DNA of 64,000 nt from Anisodus tanguticus. Its lineage: Eukaryota; Streptophyta; Magnoliopsida; Solanales; Solanaceae. Positions 36,401 to 47,804 of this stretch are shown in pieces. The stretch's first letter is position 1; each line of letters opens with the position of its first letter. The stretch is taken from contig CM067548.1 of NCBI GenBank assembly GCA_034509755.1, positions 9,135,188-9,199,187 of the forward strand, read 5' to 3'. The notes beneath the pieces are model-generated. The model was not told where the DNA came from. It ran no database searches and saw only the letters and a program-made list of their open reading frames with translations. A program made the translations under genes and the position numbers.

Positions 36401-39400
36401 GAGTTATAAATAATCTTCTCATCACCAATATCTATTAAAACTATTCTGACCTCTTAGCAAAAAGCTCTTCAACTTTATGGTGTTAAGTAAACATGAAAGC
36501 ACAGCAAGTGCACCAAAGATAAATAAGAAATACTGTCAAACAATTTTGTTTAGTAAATAAAGTAATACTACAACTTCCACATCACAATGTATTTGAGGCG
36601 GTTAATTGTGAGCAAAATGCTTCATAAAAACCAAGAGTAATATGAAACCTATAGCAAGTTATTTTTTAATACCCCTCCATCTAATAAGAGGAGTTTAGCA
36701 TTCCTATTATAGTTTTGTCTTTGAGATTAAACATTCCGATTACAGAAAAAATCAGATATATTTCCATTAGAGAATTCTACATGCCAATTACCCTTGTGGT
36801 TCGGCCCTTCCCCAGACCCCACGCATAGCAGGAGCTTAGTGCACCGGCCTACCCTTTTTTTTAATTGGTAATCAAGGATGCCATATTTAACCTCAGATTA
36901 GTGGTAAATAATTATACATGCAAACTTGGCGAAAAATAAAGCACAATGAAAGGAAATTATTTCATTTAGAATCTCATAGACATAGTGAAAAGACGAGCAC
37001 AATGGAAGAAAATTGTCAATATCCGTGATAGCGACTAGTCGGGATTAAGGCTTATTGTCGGTAGTACAGTCGCATTTATCCAATAGTTGCTAGGAGCAGC
37101 TTTAATCATGTTGAGGGAGTTCTATGCTAGTAGAAATCTAGAGACCTTCTAGGGTTACAAGGGCCTAAATCATTTAATATTGAAAAGTGAGGCGTATAAA
37201 TTGAACAAAATGGAAAGTGATGACTTAGGTAACTGACCCCAACTAGCTCGGGATTGAGGGTTAGTAGTAGCTGTATGATACCTATCTCACTGAAAAGCAC
37301 AATTATAATGCAATTCAGAGAATACATTTTCCTTTTCAAACCACAAGATGCAACAAGCAATGCCACTAAGGTACAAAATTTCGAATCAGCTAAAATTTTA
37401 AATCAACAGTTTAAAATACCTGCGAATCTCCGTAGCTTGACCCAATGAAGACAAAAGCATTATCTAGGTATGATATTGTTGATGCAATAGAAGTTTCTCC
37501 CAGTAGCTCAATTTTGAGTCCGTTAACCCTGGAAAAAAACAGATTAATAATCCACATTAAACATTTAAATTCCAGCAACTAGGCAAAGGTACAAGAGAGG
37601 ATTTCATTCCAGCAACTCAGGGAAGGTGGAAATGACATAGTCCAGAAAAAGCTGACGCACTTCTCCTTTTCATGAGTGATTACAAGTAGGTGAAGAAGCC
37701 CATTATGATCCCCAAGTAAGTATCGAGAACCATCAGCATCAACCCGCCCATATGCTCTTGTGATAGACTTGAAAGAATAAAGAAAGAATTTGTAAGACGA
37801 TATCTCATTTAGTTAAAAGCTTTTAAAAGGCTTATTCAAGTCGAAGAGGCTAGTGGGGGTGGTCGTACAAGAACACTAAGAAATTAGTAAGTTCTACATG
37901 TGCTTACAGGTCTAATTGGGATAGCCTTAAAAGCTGAAGCGCTGCAATAAACGATGGTTTCTTCTCCAATAATCAGTACACCACACAGTGGCGGAGGTAC
38001 TGGTATTAGCAAAGAAGCTCCATTATCAAGATTAGTCTGAGCCCATGGCCCTTCAATAAAATCTTTATCCTTCAAGGACACCTCATATGTTTTGACATGC
38101 CGGGCGTCCTTGTTATCCTGCCAATCAAATATAAAAGGTTCATAACTAGCTTCAGAATGAAGTATTTAAACACAGAAAGAAGACAACACCATGGCAGTTG
38201 TGCAAATGAATCCCCTTGGTGGTTTAGACCCCCTCCCCCTCCATATTTTTTCTAAAGAAATGCACAACGTCATTCTATAACCAAGCGCTAATAGCAGATC
38301 CAAGAATATAAGGCGCCAATCAAATTTCCCATCTCGGAATGAACAATTTTTTTACAATAATTAGAAAGAACGAAAATTGTTAATTACACACTATGGCTAC
38401 ATCATTTTTAGAATCACAGACCTGATATAGAACAACAATTGTAGGCTTTGGGCAACCATACAAGAATTTAATATCCAAAACTTGAAGCTCCTCAAGCCTG
38501 GAAAAAACCCACAAAATAATGAACTATCAGTAAAATAATGAACAATCAGTCAAAGAAGAATAGCTCCCATGAATAACAACACGAGATCCCTGGTGAAACA
38601 GATTCAAACCTATTCAGCAATCCTCCTACATAAAGTGTAGGATACATTTCTTAGGAGCATAATTCAGATAAACCATCATTACCAAGAGACATGTAGGTAG
38701 GTTGAAACACAAAATGAGGTCACATCATGTGTAATATAGCCCTGCCCAAGACCAAACCATATGAAATGATCCAATCCAGAAAGAATTTCACTTTCTTAGT
38801 TAGGAAAAATTAAAGAAAGAGAATACGAAGTGCAGCAATAAATATCCAAAAAATGAAAAAAAGCAGTTGTCATCCTTGTAAGTTTTCATCTACATCAAGT
38901 TAATAAGGCTACTGGGAAAAAAAATGAAAACAAATGAATTTTGGACTGCTAGCACATACTGGAAGGAAGATCATTATGAATTGATCTGCTAAAGGACAAT
39001 GCACAACTGGTCTCTACAAGTTGACTTGTTGAGGTCATCATCAGGAATATTTTTGATACCTACGATTTTCAGGAAAACTCGCAACCTTTCCACCCGATAC
39101 CTGCTACTTCCCACCAAGGCAGGTACCAGCCTACGACAGGATAACTTTGCCGAACAAGGCTAAGGCTAAGGCAAAGCAATCATCTTTTTATATGACGGTG
39201 GGTCTGGGCTAACTTGTGTGCACCTCAACTATTCCACCTGGTCCCTACTACATCCCACCAGCACAGGTACCGAGTAACTCTGCCCACTGACGCTTAGGAA
39301 GAGGGACGAAATCACCTGGTATTTTTTCTCCTCCGCTGGGATATGAACATGAGATCTCATGGTTCTTCATTGACCACAAGGCCACATCCTTAGGTGCAGA

Positions 39401-42400
39401 AATCACCTACTTTTTTGTCTCTTCAGAAATTTAACCCTCATCTCCTATGATTTACACTAACTGACCGCTTGGATGTGGTCCTTACTTGGATTCTTGTCGC
39501 ATCCTAAGCATTGATCTCATGTTTAAAAACAGATTTCACTATTTTTCTTTTTCTTTGTTTGCTACTGGAAATACACCATCCATGCACCCTCGTATCAATC
39601 ACACGCCTATTATAATTTAATGATGAAAGCAGCATTTAGCAATTAGGCGGGTAGATACTGAGTAGGTGAAATGGTCCAGGTCAAGAAAAGTAAACTGGCT
39701 CCCTGGCTAGAGAATATTTAGTAAACTGGCTCCCTGGCTAGAGAATATTTAGTAACAAATAGAGGATGTTACTTAATTCAGGAGAAAATTGCAGATAACT
39801 TATTTTCACAATCTTGTAAAGATGTCCGAGGATACCTGATGTTAAAAGCTTCCTTCAGTTGGCCTTTGTTATCAAATGGAATAACCTGTTGACAATGAAG
39901 TCCATTTGAATCTTTTGCAAACATAAAGATGCCAGCACAAAAGCTAATTCAGTAAACATTACACCTATGAAACGAAGACCAAGAAGCCAATTTTTTTTAG
40001 TGTTGTATGATGGTACCTTAAATAGTCCATCATACAGATGCAGCCCGATCAATCTGCAGTCTGGATCGATTATACCAATCTACCGAAAGAGAAAAAAGGG
40101 TAAACAGCAAACATAAAATAGGGTATTGAACACAATACAGAATCTCATTGACCAAATGAGAAATTAAAAAAAAAAACATAATATCAGTTTATTCCTCTAA
40201 ATTACAATAAAATTTAAGGGCATCTCGAAAAATAATACCTGACCGTTATCCGTGGGACGGCCTATTCGATCTGAGACATCTCCCATTGCTCTACATGTGA
40301 GAACACCAAAAGAGGGGAAATTTTGAGTTTGAGAAACAAAATATATTCACCGACTATAAAAGATATGGAGCGCAGCAAATGATAGAGGCAAACATTCTGT
40401 TACGAGTAATGAAAAGAAAATAAAATAAAAGAAAACCTTCAGCAAGTGGCAAAAACATAAGGCGCATAAAGGCTAGACCAACTCCTATTTGACTTGCAAG
40501 AAGGTTTTGTGAATAAACATTGACAATTTCTTGGCTAACTTTCGAGGAAGTTTTTGCAGAGACCAAACAAACTGTCAAGGCTTCTATAAAATAGTTCTAA
40601 AGATGAAGTACACTACACCAAGATTCATGCATGTACAGTACAACCTAAGTTGCTTGGACTCGGGTGCGGGTATCTGATACGGGTACGGATCCGAGTGTTG
40701 GATTCGGAAAAATCTAAATTTTAAGATTCGGTGGTGCATATCCAGGTATGGATACAGGTGCGGGAATTCAGCTAAGAAAATTCAAAATTATAAAAAGATA
40801 GAGCTATAAAGATATATCGTTTTTACTGTCTACCATCCAAACTCAGAACACGACTTTGAATTCTTGGTTTCTCTGAAACACAAAGCAACAAAAATGAGAC
40901 AAAAGTACTATAATATTGAAGGTATGACATTTCCCTTATCCTTAATCCGTTTTACCTTTAATTTTGAGAAACCAAAATCTCAATTTTCCCCCCAAATTTG
41001 TCGATGTACTCCGGTCAAAGTATCCGAAGGTGGTTGACCGTATCCCGCTACCGCATCCCCCGTATCGAGACGGGAACGGCACAAAAAACGGAGAGTCCGC
41101 GCAACTTAGAGTACAACTACGCCTCAGTCAATAGTTATAAAGATGAAGTACAGCAGCAAATATATTACAGTACAACTACACCTCAGTCCCAAACAAGTCG
41201 GGACTAATCTTTTTTTTCTTCTTCCTTTTATAAGTAAGAAGTTCTATATACATATGCTTCAAATCTGAAACCGGAAATCTAACTGCAATGGATTGTCAGA
41301 TTTATTTTTATGAGAAAAAATTTTTATACAAAAATTAGGCATTGTAACCCACCAGGGAAAAATTAGGCATTAGACAGACTGACCTTGTGATAACTTCAGA
41401 TGCCTCAGCATCCCATTGAAGGACACAGAATTTATATCGCTCCGTTGCGATGAAGAGAAGATCTTGTGTTTCACCCTGCCAGGATACACAGGGAACACGA
41501 AAACTGACATATTGCTAAAAGAAAATATTTTCTTGTGTCCGGTATATTTTGAAGAATAAATGAGCTACAGAATGAAAAGATGTCAACTCACATGGGGACG
41601 GAAAAGCTCGAGTGTCGCGATTCTCCCATATATCGGCACATCTAACATAGGCTGCAGAAAAATGCATTAAACTGCACTCTATATCTTGTAATATTCTAGA
41701 ACCGAAAAACACTTATCATCTAAATCAAGATTGGGACATTGGAGAATAAGAGTCCGGATGAGAACCAACTATGTAGCATCTACATCGAGAATTCAAGTAT
41801 TGTATACGTCATTAGTCCGATCCTTTCTTACATTTAACAGATAAAAGAAAATAAAAATAAAATGGACAACAAAAAATACAGATGATCAAAAAGAGCGTGA
41901 AAAGAGAAAAGGGAGAACAAAAAGAAATTTTAACATAAAAAGCTAAGGACTTTAGGCTATTGGAAATAAGGAACAATTGTTAATAAATAAATTACCCAAA
42001 TACCAAGTTTTCTACTGTGACATAATTAAAACTAATATAAAATCTAGAACATGGTATCATATAGTTGCACTAATTGATGTGATTCTTTGAGTTAACAAGA
42101 AATCAACCAACCAACATCAAAATCTTGATGCGGAAACAATGATAGGATGGCCTGATTTCAAGAAATGAACATATCTCGAGCTGTAGAACTCAGAATCAAG
42201 TACAACAACAACATACCCCGTGTAATCTCACAAGTGGGGCCTACTTACAAGTGGGGTCTGGGGAGGGTAGGATGTACGCAGACCTTACCTCTACCTTTGT
42301 GGGGTAGAGAGGCGGTTTCCGAGAACTCAGAATCAAGTGATTCAAAAAAATGAAAAATGAGATTCTGCATTATGAAATTTACTTATTCAAAAAACAAGCA

Positions 42401-45400
42401 AGTACCAACTTCAAAACAACTTAAAACGCGTTTCCGAGAACACGGTCTTGTACCTCATGTACCTGAGAATTGTCATAAATTCTAACTTAATATGATATAC
42501 ACCACGTGAATTTTTGTACATATTAAACCAAATTTTTAGCTGCTTACTTTTCTTGATAGTCTTTATACCACAGACAACCTCAAAGCTCTAACGCATCCTC
42601 TTTTCTTGGTAGTCTATGGTATAAAGACTCCATTGAGAAAAGTAAGCTTTCCCTTCTCATTCCAATTCTAAGTAGCTTGGGTCCAATGATGTGATGTTTT
42701 GATCATAAAGTTATTTCATGAGTTTTTAAACTAGTTTTTCCTGAATCTTGATCTCAAACAGTTTCACAGTCTAGTACCTCATGTACTTGATCAATTGTCA
42801 TAATTTCTAACTTAATATGATACACACCACGTGAAGGCATCACTGAGGGTATGTTCTCCACAACACCTATACTTCCCTATATTGAGCATGTTTCCATCTC
42901 ACTTTGTTCCAAAAACATGTTTCCATCTCACTTTGAACATGATGTCGCACAAAATTGTTTAACAATAATTCTCCCTACTCTGCACCAATAAGGCAATGTG
43001 ATGGTGTCACTCGTCCAACCGCACTAATCCCTCTTGGATACCTTATTATGCAATTACTACTCTCTAAAAAGCCAGGATTTCATTGTTGAATCCCCTTAGC
43101 CATTTTAATAAGAGTGTTTTGATGAAGACCTTGGAATCCTTCACACCAAGGGCTTCATACTTTATTGCATATGTGACCACTTTCTAATTCATTAGGTGAA
43201 ACTATTTTTAATTGTTTTTTTTGCTAATTTTGAGGTATACCCAGATAGCTGGGTAGTTAATTTTAAAGTGGGGTTGACCGTAATTGGAGTTTTACTGTAG
43301 TTAAAGTCGACCCAGTTCTTCAGATTCATCATATTTTCATGAATGGTCTGAGGAATTTTTGAAGTAGTGCAATTGAGCCATGTGTGTGTTGTTGCACACG
43401 AACTGATTTTGCTCACTTCCCCATCACTACTGTTACCATCTCACCATCTCGCTATTGTTTTTGCTGATTTTTATTTTATTTAACTGATAAGGAATAAGTT
43501 ATCACTATATCTCTTTCCTTTTCCCTTTGTGTTTTCCTTTGCTTTGCTTTTGCAGGTACCAACAGATATATATCCAAAGAATCAACCGCCGAAACACGAT
43601 TGTCGAGAACAGATTTGTCACGACGCGCATCCGGCCTCTATCTCTCCGGTCTCCCGCCAAACATCCGGGTTCTATCTCTAGTCTTCATTCTTGTGCTAAT
43701 CTATCTTTGATTGGCTGTCGAATTTGTTTCGTAATATATTGATTCCTTTTCCTTAGTATATTACGTTCTTACATTTACTCTTCCTGTCTTTAGTTATAGC
43801 ATTCTTGGCATTCCTGTTTTTGGTGTAAACATTTGATTAGCCTATTAGTTTATATCCGCTTTAGTGGTTTTGGTGATTGATGGTAGAATAGGGTCATGTT
43901 CTCGATCGGGAACGGGGGCGAGGATTAGGGGGGTAAGTGGGGTAAGGGAGATGCTAGACTGAGAATAGGATCTTGGAACATTGAGACTTTAACGGGGAAG
44001 TCCATAGAGCTAGTTAAGATTCTTAAGAAGAGGAAGATTAATATAGCGTGTGTCCAGGAGACCATATGGGTAGGACCTAAGGCTAAGGATGTGGACGTGT
44101 ATAAGTTATGATTCTCGGATAGGTCGAGGTATAAGAATGGGATAGGCATTTTGGTAGACAACGAGCTAAGGGATCAGGTGGTAGAGGTTAGGAGGGTCAA
44201 TGACAGGATGATGGCGATTAAGTTGGTAGTTGGAGGATCCACTATGAACATTATTAGTGCTTACGCGCCGCAGGCGGGGGCTTGGACGAGAGGAGAAGAG
44301 GCGTTTTTGAGAGAATTTGGACGAGGTGGTGGGAGGTATACCACCCACTGAGAAGTTATTTGTAAGAGCAATTTCAATGGACATATCGGGTCACTTCCGG
44401 GGGTTATGACGACGTGCATGGAGACTTTGGCCTCGGGGATAGGAACGGGAGAGGCATCTCACTCTTGGAGTTCGCTAAAGTTTTGGGATGGTGATAGCCA
44501 ATTCGAGGTTCATGAGGAAGGAGGAGCACTTGGTGACTTTCCGTAGCTCGATGTCTGAGACTCCGATAGACTTTTTGCTCCTTATGAAGGTTGACAAAGG
44601 TCTTTGTAAAGACTACAAGGTTATTCCGAGTGAGTATTTTACAACCCGACATAAGCTTTTGGTGATTGATTTGAAGATCAAGATGGAGAAGAAGAAGAAG
44701 AGGGTTATAGATGACAAGTTAAGAATCAAATGGGGGAGTTTGACCGTGGCTAGTGCAACAAAGATGGGGAGATGTTGATGGCCAAGAGGGCTTGAGAAGT
44801 GTTAGGGGTCTCGCGGGGTAGCCGTGGTGGGCATCGAAGGGACGGGTGGTGGAATGGTAAAGTTCAAGATAAAGTGAAAGCAAAGAAAGCGGTGTATGCG
44901 AAATTGGTAGAAAGCAAGAATGAGGTGTTGAAGTGGACGAATAGGGAATTATATAAGATGCCGAGGAAGAAGGCAAAGCTAGCGGTTACGGCGGCAAAAA
45001 CGGCGGCTTTTGAACGCCTGTATGTGGAATTAGAGGAAAAGGCGCGATTAGAAGTTGTACAGACTAGTCCAGGTGAGGGAGAGGAGGGCCCGTGACTAGT
45101 GGAGGACGCGCATATTAGACGGAGGTGACAGTCTTACTTCCATAAACTCTTGAACGAAAAAGGAGATAAAGACATTGTGCTAGGAGATCTGGAGCAATCT
45201 GGAAGGTACCGAGATTTTGGGTATTGTAGAAGCATTAAGGTGGAGGAGGTTAAGGGTGTTGTTCGCATGATGAGTAGGGGACGAGCGACCGGGCCTGATG
45301 AGATCTCAGTTGAATTTTGGAAGAGCGCAAGCAAGGCAGGTTTGGAGTGGCTGACTGAGTTGTTTAATGTTATTTTTAAGATGACAAAAATGCCCAAAAA

Positions 45401-47804
45401 ATAGAGGTGGAGTACAATGATTCATTTGTACAAGAACAAAGGTGACATCCAGAGTTGCAATAACTATAGGGGTATCAAGTTGCTAATCCACACTATGAAA
45501 GTTTGGAGAAGTCGTGGAGATGAGGGTGAGAAGAAGCGTGTCTATTTTCGAGAACCAATTTGGATTCATGCCGGGGCGTTCGACTACATAAGTCATTCAT
45601 CAAATTAAGAGGTTGATGAAGCAATATAGGGAGAGAAAGAGAGACTTATATATGGTTTTCATCGACCTCGAGAAGGCATACGATAAAGTCCCTAGGGAGG
45701 TTCTATGGAGATGTTTGGATGTTAGAGGTGTACCTGTGGCATACACTAGGGCGATCAAAGATATGTATGATGGAGCCAAGACCAGGTACAGACAGTAGGA
45801 GACTCGAAGCACTTTCAGTGATGATGGGGCTGCATCAGGATCAACTCTTAGCCCATTCTTATTTGCCTTGATGATGGATGAACTAACGCAACATATCCAA
45901 TGGGAGGTGTCATGGTGTATATTATTCGCAGATAACATAGTCCTGATTGATAAGACTCGCAGCGGAGTGAACACTAAGCTGAAGGTTTGGAGACAGACTC
46001 TGGAGTCTAAAAGGTTCAGGCTGAATAGGACCAAGACAGAATACTTGTAGTGTAAGTTCAGTAACGGGAGCGACCATGAGACAGACGTGGAAGTGAGGGT
46101 TGGTACTCAAGTCATTCCAAAGAAAGGAAGCTTCAAGTACCTCGGATCTATTATCCAAAGGAATGGAGATATTGATGACGATGTCACACATCGTATAGGG
46201 TGGATAAAACGGAGACTCGCATCTGGAGTCTTGTGCGATAAAAAAGTGCCACCAAAACTTAAAGACAAATTCTATAGGGTGATGGTTAGGCCGACTATGT
46301 TGTATGGGGCGGAGTGTTGGCCAGTCAAGACTTCGCACATCCAAAAGATGAATGTTGCGAAGATGAGAATGCTGAGATGGATGTGTGGGCATACAAAGAG
46401 AGATATGATTAGAAATGATGATATCCGAGACAGAGTGTGAGTGGTCTCGATAGAGGATAGAATGCGGAAAGCGAGGTTGAAATGGTCCAGGCATGTGCAG
46501 AGGAGAGACACAAATGCCCCAATGCGGAGGTGTGAGAGGTTAACTATGAACGGGTTAAGGGGTGGAGATAGACCGAAGAAATATTGAGGAGAGGTGATTA
46601 GACGAGATATGGAACATGTGCAACTTACTTAGAACATGACTTAACTGAGACAAAAGAGGATAAAATGAGAGATCACCTAAGATAATTTAGCCATGTCCTA
46701 TAATGTATTAAAAATTGACCCATATCATGAAATTTCCAGAATTATTCTCTTTTCTTGACAAATTGCAATTTCTAGAATTATTCTCAACTCAAAAAGCACA
46801 CGTATTTACCATGTTATTTTACTAGAATAGATATCAAATGGAGAGAGACATCCAATCATGCAACTTGAAGCCATATACCTTTTTGGGTTTAAGCATTTAA
46901 TTAGGCTAATCGCATTCACCTTTTTAAATTTAAATTATCCATAAGCACCCAAATGTGTGGCCTAGCGGTCATTGAAGTGAATTGAAAACCATAAGGTCTT
47001 AGGTTCAAACGGAGGCAAAAACCTTCAGTGGTTTCTTCTCATCAACCAAGCCTTACTAGACAGAGTTATCGAGTACTTGTGGTGTGGGACTTAGTAGGCA
47101 TCTTGTGGTAGTCAAGGTGCACACAAGCTAGCCCGGACACCACGGTTATCAAAAAAAATTAAATGATCCAAAGTTTACTTATTTCCCGATTAAAATAGCG
47201 GATAAATGATTTCCTTTGCAGTTGTTAACAACTAATGATATCATTCATTTATGAGAACTGCTGATCTCATTCATTCTACTTTCTTTTCCCAAACCAAAAG
47301 AGAACAGAATTAACCCTCCATTACAAGCTTGCTAAGCTTCTATTAAAAATGGATGCCAGAATTGTACAAAATTTTGCCCAAAATATGAGTAATTGCTTAG
47401 AGACATGTCAGACAAATAAAGAAGGAAAACTTGTTTACCTGTAAACCTTGGGGAGTGAGTAAATGAATCTCTATTCGAGTACATTTCCTAATAAAAATCA
47501 AATTGAGAAAAAGGTTAAAATTTAGTAACAAAATTTCACACGAAAAAAATCAATAAAATACTCTGCATGAGTAATTATAACAATGATTGTAGAAATAAAA
47601 ATAAGGAATTCAAATTGACTGCTCCAGCAAGTAGAAAACAAGTAAATAAGACAAGGCAAAATAATTAAAGTTGATTGGAGAGAGCGAGGGAAGGGCATAC
47701 GCAATGATAAGATTGAGCTCTTGAGGAGCGGTGAAATTGCCAACACATGAATGTGTAACGTTAGTTGGCTTGTGAGCCGTAACCACATAGTTCCATACAC
47801 TCAT
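24444..47804 (-). CDS. DDB1: DDB1, CUL4 ubiquitin-ligase adaptor, 1090 aa, 19 exons
   Basis: DDB1 links CUL4-RBX1 to WD40 (DWD-box) receptors in nuclear ubiquitination and DNA repair; in tomato, weak DDB1 alleles cause the high-pigment-1 phenotype (established). Exons, minus strand, upper-lower: 47804-47701, 47487-47439, 41651-41592, 41475-41384, 40290-40239, 40079-40017, 39885-39836, 38497-38422, 38117-37908, 37767-37661, 37528-37420, 36140-35940, 35854-35639, 33653-33543, 31513-31238, 27260-26986, 26624-26273, 25462-25175, 25025-24444. All junctions are GT/AG and in phase; the sum is 3273 nt. Starts MSVWNYVVTAHKPTNVTHS, ends VEELTRLH. It covers the beta-propeller repeats (MMS1_N-like N-terminal part) and the CPSF_A C-terminal part (from about DISCLDINPIGENPNYS onward), with full family length. 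No stop or frameshift; it should be functional despite introns up to 5.8 kb filled with repeats. Confidence 0.97.
27370..28880 (-). mobile_element. Copia LTR mosaic in DDB1 intron 15
   Basis: Three related LTR copies in one orientation: 27370-27500 (tgtgagaaat...tctaaca), a truncated one at about 28462-28543, and 28752-28880 (tgtgagaaat...actaaca). Left of 28752, gatacca is the reverse complement of the primer-site start, so 28752-28880 acts as a minus-strand 5' LTR. Right of 27500, ctccccttc is a reversed polypurine tract, followed by a minus-strand RNase H tail (LVKSRDQLADIFTK). Outer flanks tattc and tagtc resemble a target duplication with one mismatch. Confidence 0.75.
27690..28460 (+). 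pseudogene. Copia RT/RNase H fragment inside the LTR mosaic (opposite strand)
   Basis: Plus-strand pieces read KDLDRVKYFLDIEVSQSKSG, KETRMMSCRPIDT, STFGYCVLVGGNLVSWKNKK, SSAKAEYRAM and RTKYIEIDCHFIK, with several stops between them. This is the end of a copia pol. It runs opposite to the LTRs that surround it, so it comes from a different insertion or an inversion. Confidence 0.8.
30240..30422 (+). mobile_element. Au-like SINE in DDB1 intron 15
   Basis: Contains the tRNA-like head (gccttggagtaactcgtaaag with a B-box-like ggttcaagccg near 30298) and the body blocks acagacccttgtggtccggc, ccttccccggaccccgcgc, atagcgggaacctagtgc and accgggatacccttttt. I recognise these as the Au SINE family widespread in angiosperms. 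It runs opposite to DDB1. Confidence 0.8.
31643..31884 (+). pseudogene. rpoC1: Nuclear insertion of plastid rpoC1 (NUPT), partial, in DDB1 intron 14
   Basis: The open frame reads VPTQDMLIGLYVLTSGN, then RGICVNRYNPCNRRNYQN, then [20 protein letters not shown] and DSPLWLRW, a segment of plastid RNA polymerase beta' from its second exon. Immediately after WLRW the similarity ends and an unrelated tail runs to a stop at 31921. It is antisense to DDB1 and lies just upstream of exon 15. The frame is still open, but with no promoter or remaining exon it is a dead copy. Confidence 0.85.
32481..32714. mobile_element. Stowaway-type MITE in DDB1 intron 14
   Basis: 234 bp bounded by TA dinucleotides (32479-32480 and 32715-32716). 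The left end ctccctccattccatctaag is inversely repeated at the right end (reverse strand cgccctctgtcccaacttaa), the signature of Tc1/mariner-derived Stowaway MITEs. AT-rich, non-coding interior. Confidence 0.88.
33890..34320. other. GC-rich segment of possible organellar origin in DDB1 intron 13
   Basis: Much richer in G and C than the flanking AT-rich intron, with phrases such as gactgagctgaccgtcgcac, gaccaggaccggcgcagcg and gcgcaaggcgggcccccc that look like plant mitochondrial intergenic DNA. No open frame with recognisable similarity. The origin is an inference from composition and style; edges are approximate. Confidence 0.3.
36790..36862 (+). mobile_element. 3' fragment of an Au-like SINE in DDB1 intron 11
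   Basis: Matches the second half of the SINE at 30240-30422: acccttgtggttcggccctt, ccccagaccccacgcatagc, aggagcttagtgcaccgg, then a T-rich end. The head is missing, as expected for 5'-truncated retrotransposition. Confidence 0.75.
39085..39395 (-). mobile_element. SINE cluster in DDB1 intron 8 (one copy plus a partial)
   Basis: The reverse strand of 39185-39395 reads ggccttgtggtcaatgaag, aaccatgagatctcatg, ggtgatttcgtccctctt and cggtacctgtgctggtggga, the family also seen on the plus strand at 46955-47158. 39085-39180 repeats part of the same body (aggtaccagcctacgacagg region). Same orientation as DDB1. Confidence 0.65.
39690..39751. repeat. Exact 31-bp tandem duplication in DDB1 intron 8
   Basis: Two adjacent identical copies beginning gtaaactggctccctggc (39690-39720 and 39721-39751). 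Perfect identity indicates a recent duplication. It does not touch a splice site. Confidence 0.95.
40645..41109. mobile_element. hAT-type MITE in DDB1 intron 4
   Basis: 465 bp with terminal inverted repeats ctaagttgc...gcaacttag, extending imperfectly inwards (left ttggactcggg, right reversed gcggactctcc). It is flanked by perfect 8-bp direct repeats agtacaac (40637-40644 and 41110-41117). An 8-bp target duplication is the hallmark of hAT elements. The interior repeats cgggtgcgggtatc-type phrases and has no coding capacity. Confidence 0.88.
42201..42321 (+). mobile_element. SINE with perfect 16-bp target duplication in DDB1 intron 2
   Basis: The body starts tacaacaacaacatacccc and ends gaggcggtttccg. 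The 16 bp agaactcagaatcaag occur directly before (42185-42200) and after (42322-42337) it. The body contains a small internal duplication of the cacaagtgggg block. The target duplication defines the element ends for this family in the window. Confidence 0.9.
43440..46640 (+). mobile_element. RTE-type LINE, decayed, antisense in DDB1 intron 2
   Basis: Endonuclease start near 43955 (LRIGSWNIETLTGKSIEL, INIACVQETIW) and STMNIISAYAPQAG. RT motifs: VIHLYKNKGDIQSCNNYRG-type block near 45415, DLYMVFIDLEKAYDKVPRE at about 45650, SGSTLSPFLFALMMDEL, and FADNIVLID where the usual catalytic motif is F/YADD (second Asp changed to Asn). The C-terminal part KLKDKFYRVMVRPTMLYGAE and RMLRWMCGHTKRD follows. 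Many stops and frameshifts. Length about 3 kb fits the RTE clade; clade name from recognition of these motifs. Outer edges are approximate. Confidence 0.85.
46955..47158 (+). mobile_element. SINE in DDB1 intron 2
   Basis: Reads tggcctagcggtcattgaag, aaccataaggtcttaggttc (B-box-like), ggtgtgggacttagtaggca and gcacacaagctagcccggac, then accacggttatc and an A-rich tail. Same family as the minus-strand copy at 39185-39395. Confidence 0.75.

Noticed and set aside
37040..37270. Repeated phrases like agtcgggatt and agctcgggattgagg as a separate element
   Set aside because: They resemble widespread Solanaceae repeat debris, but no ends or target duplication could be defined.
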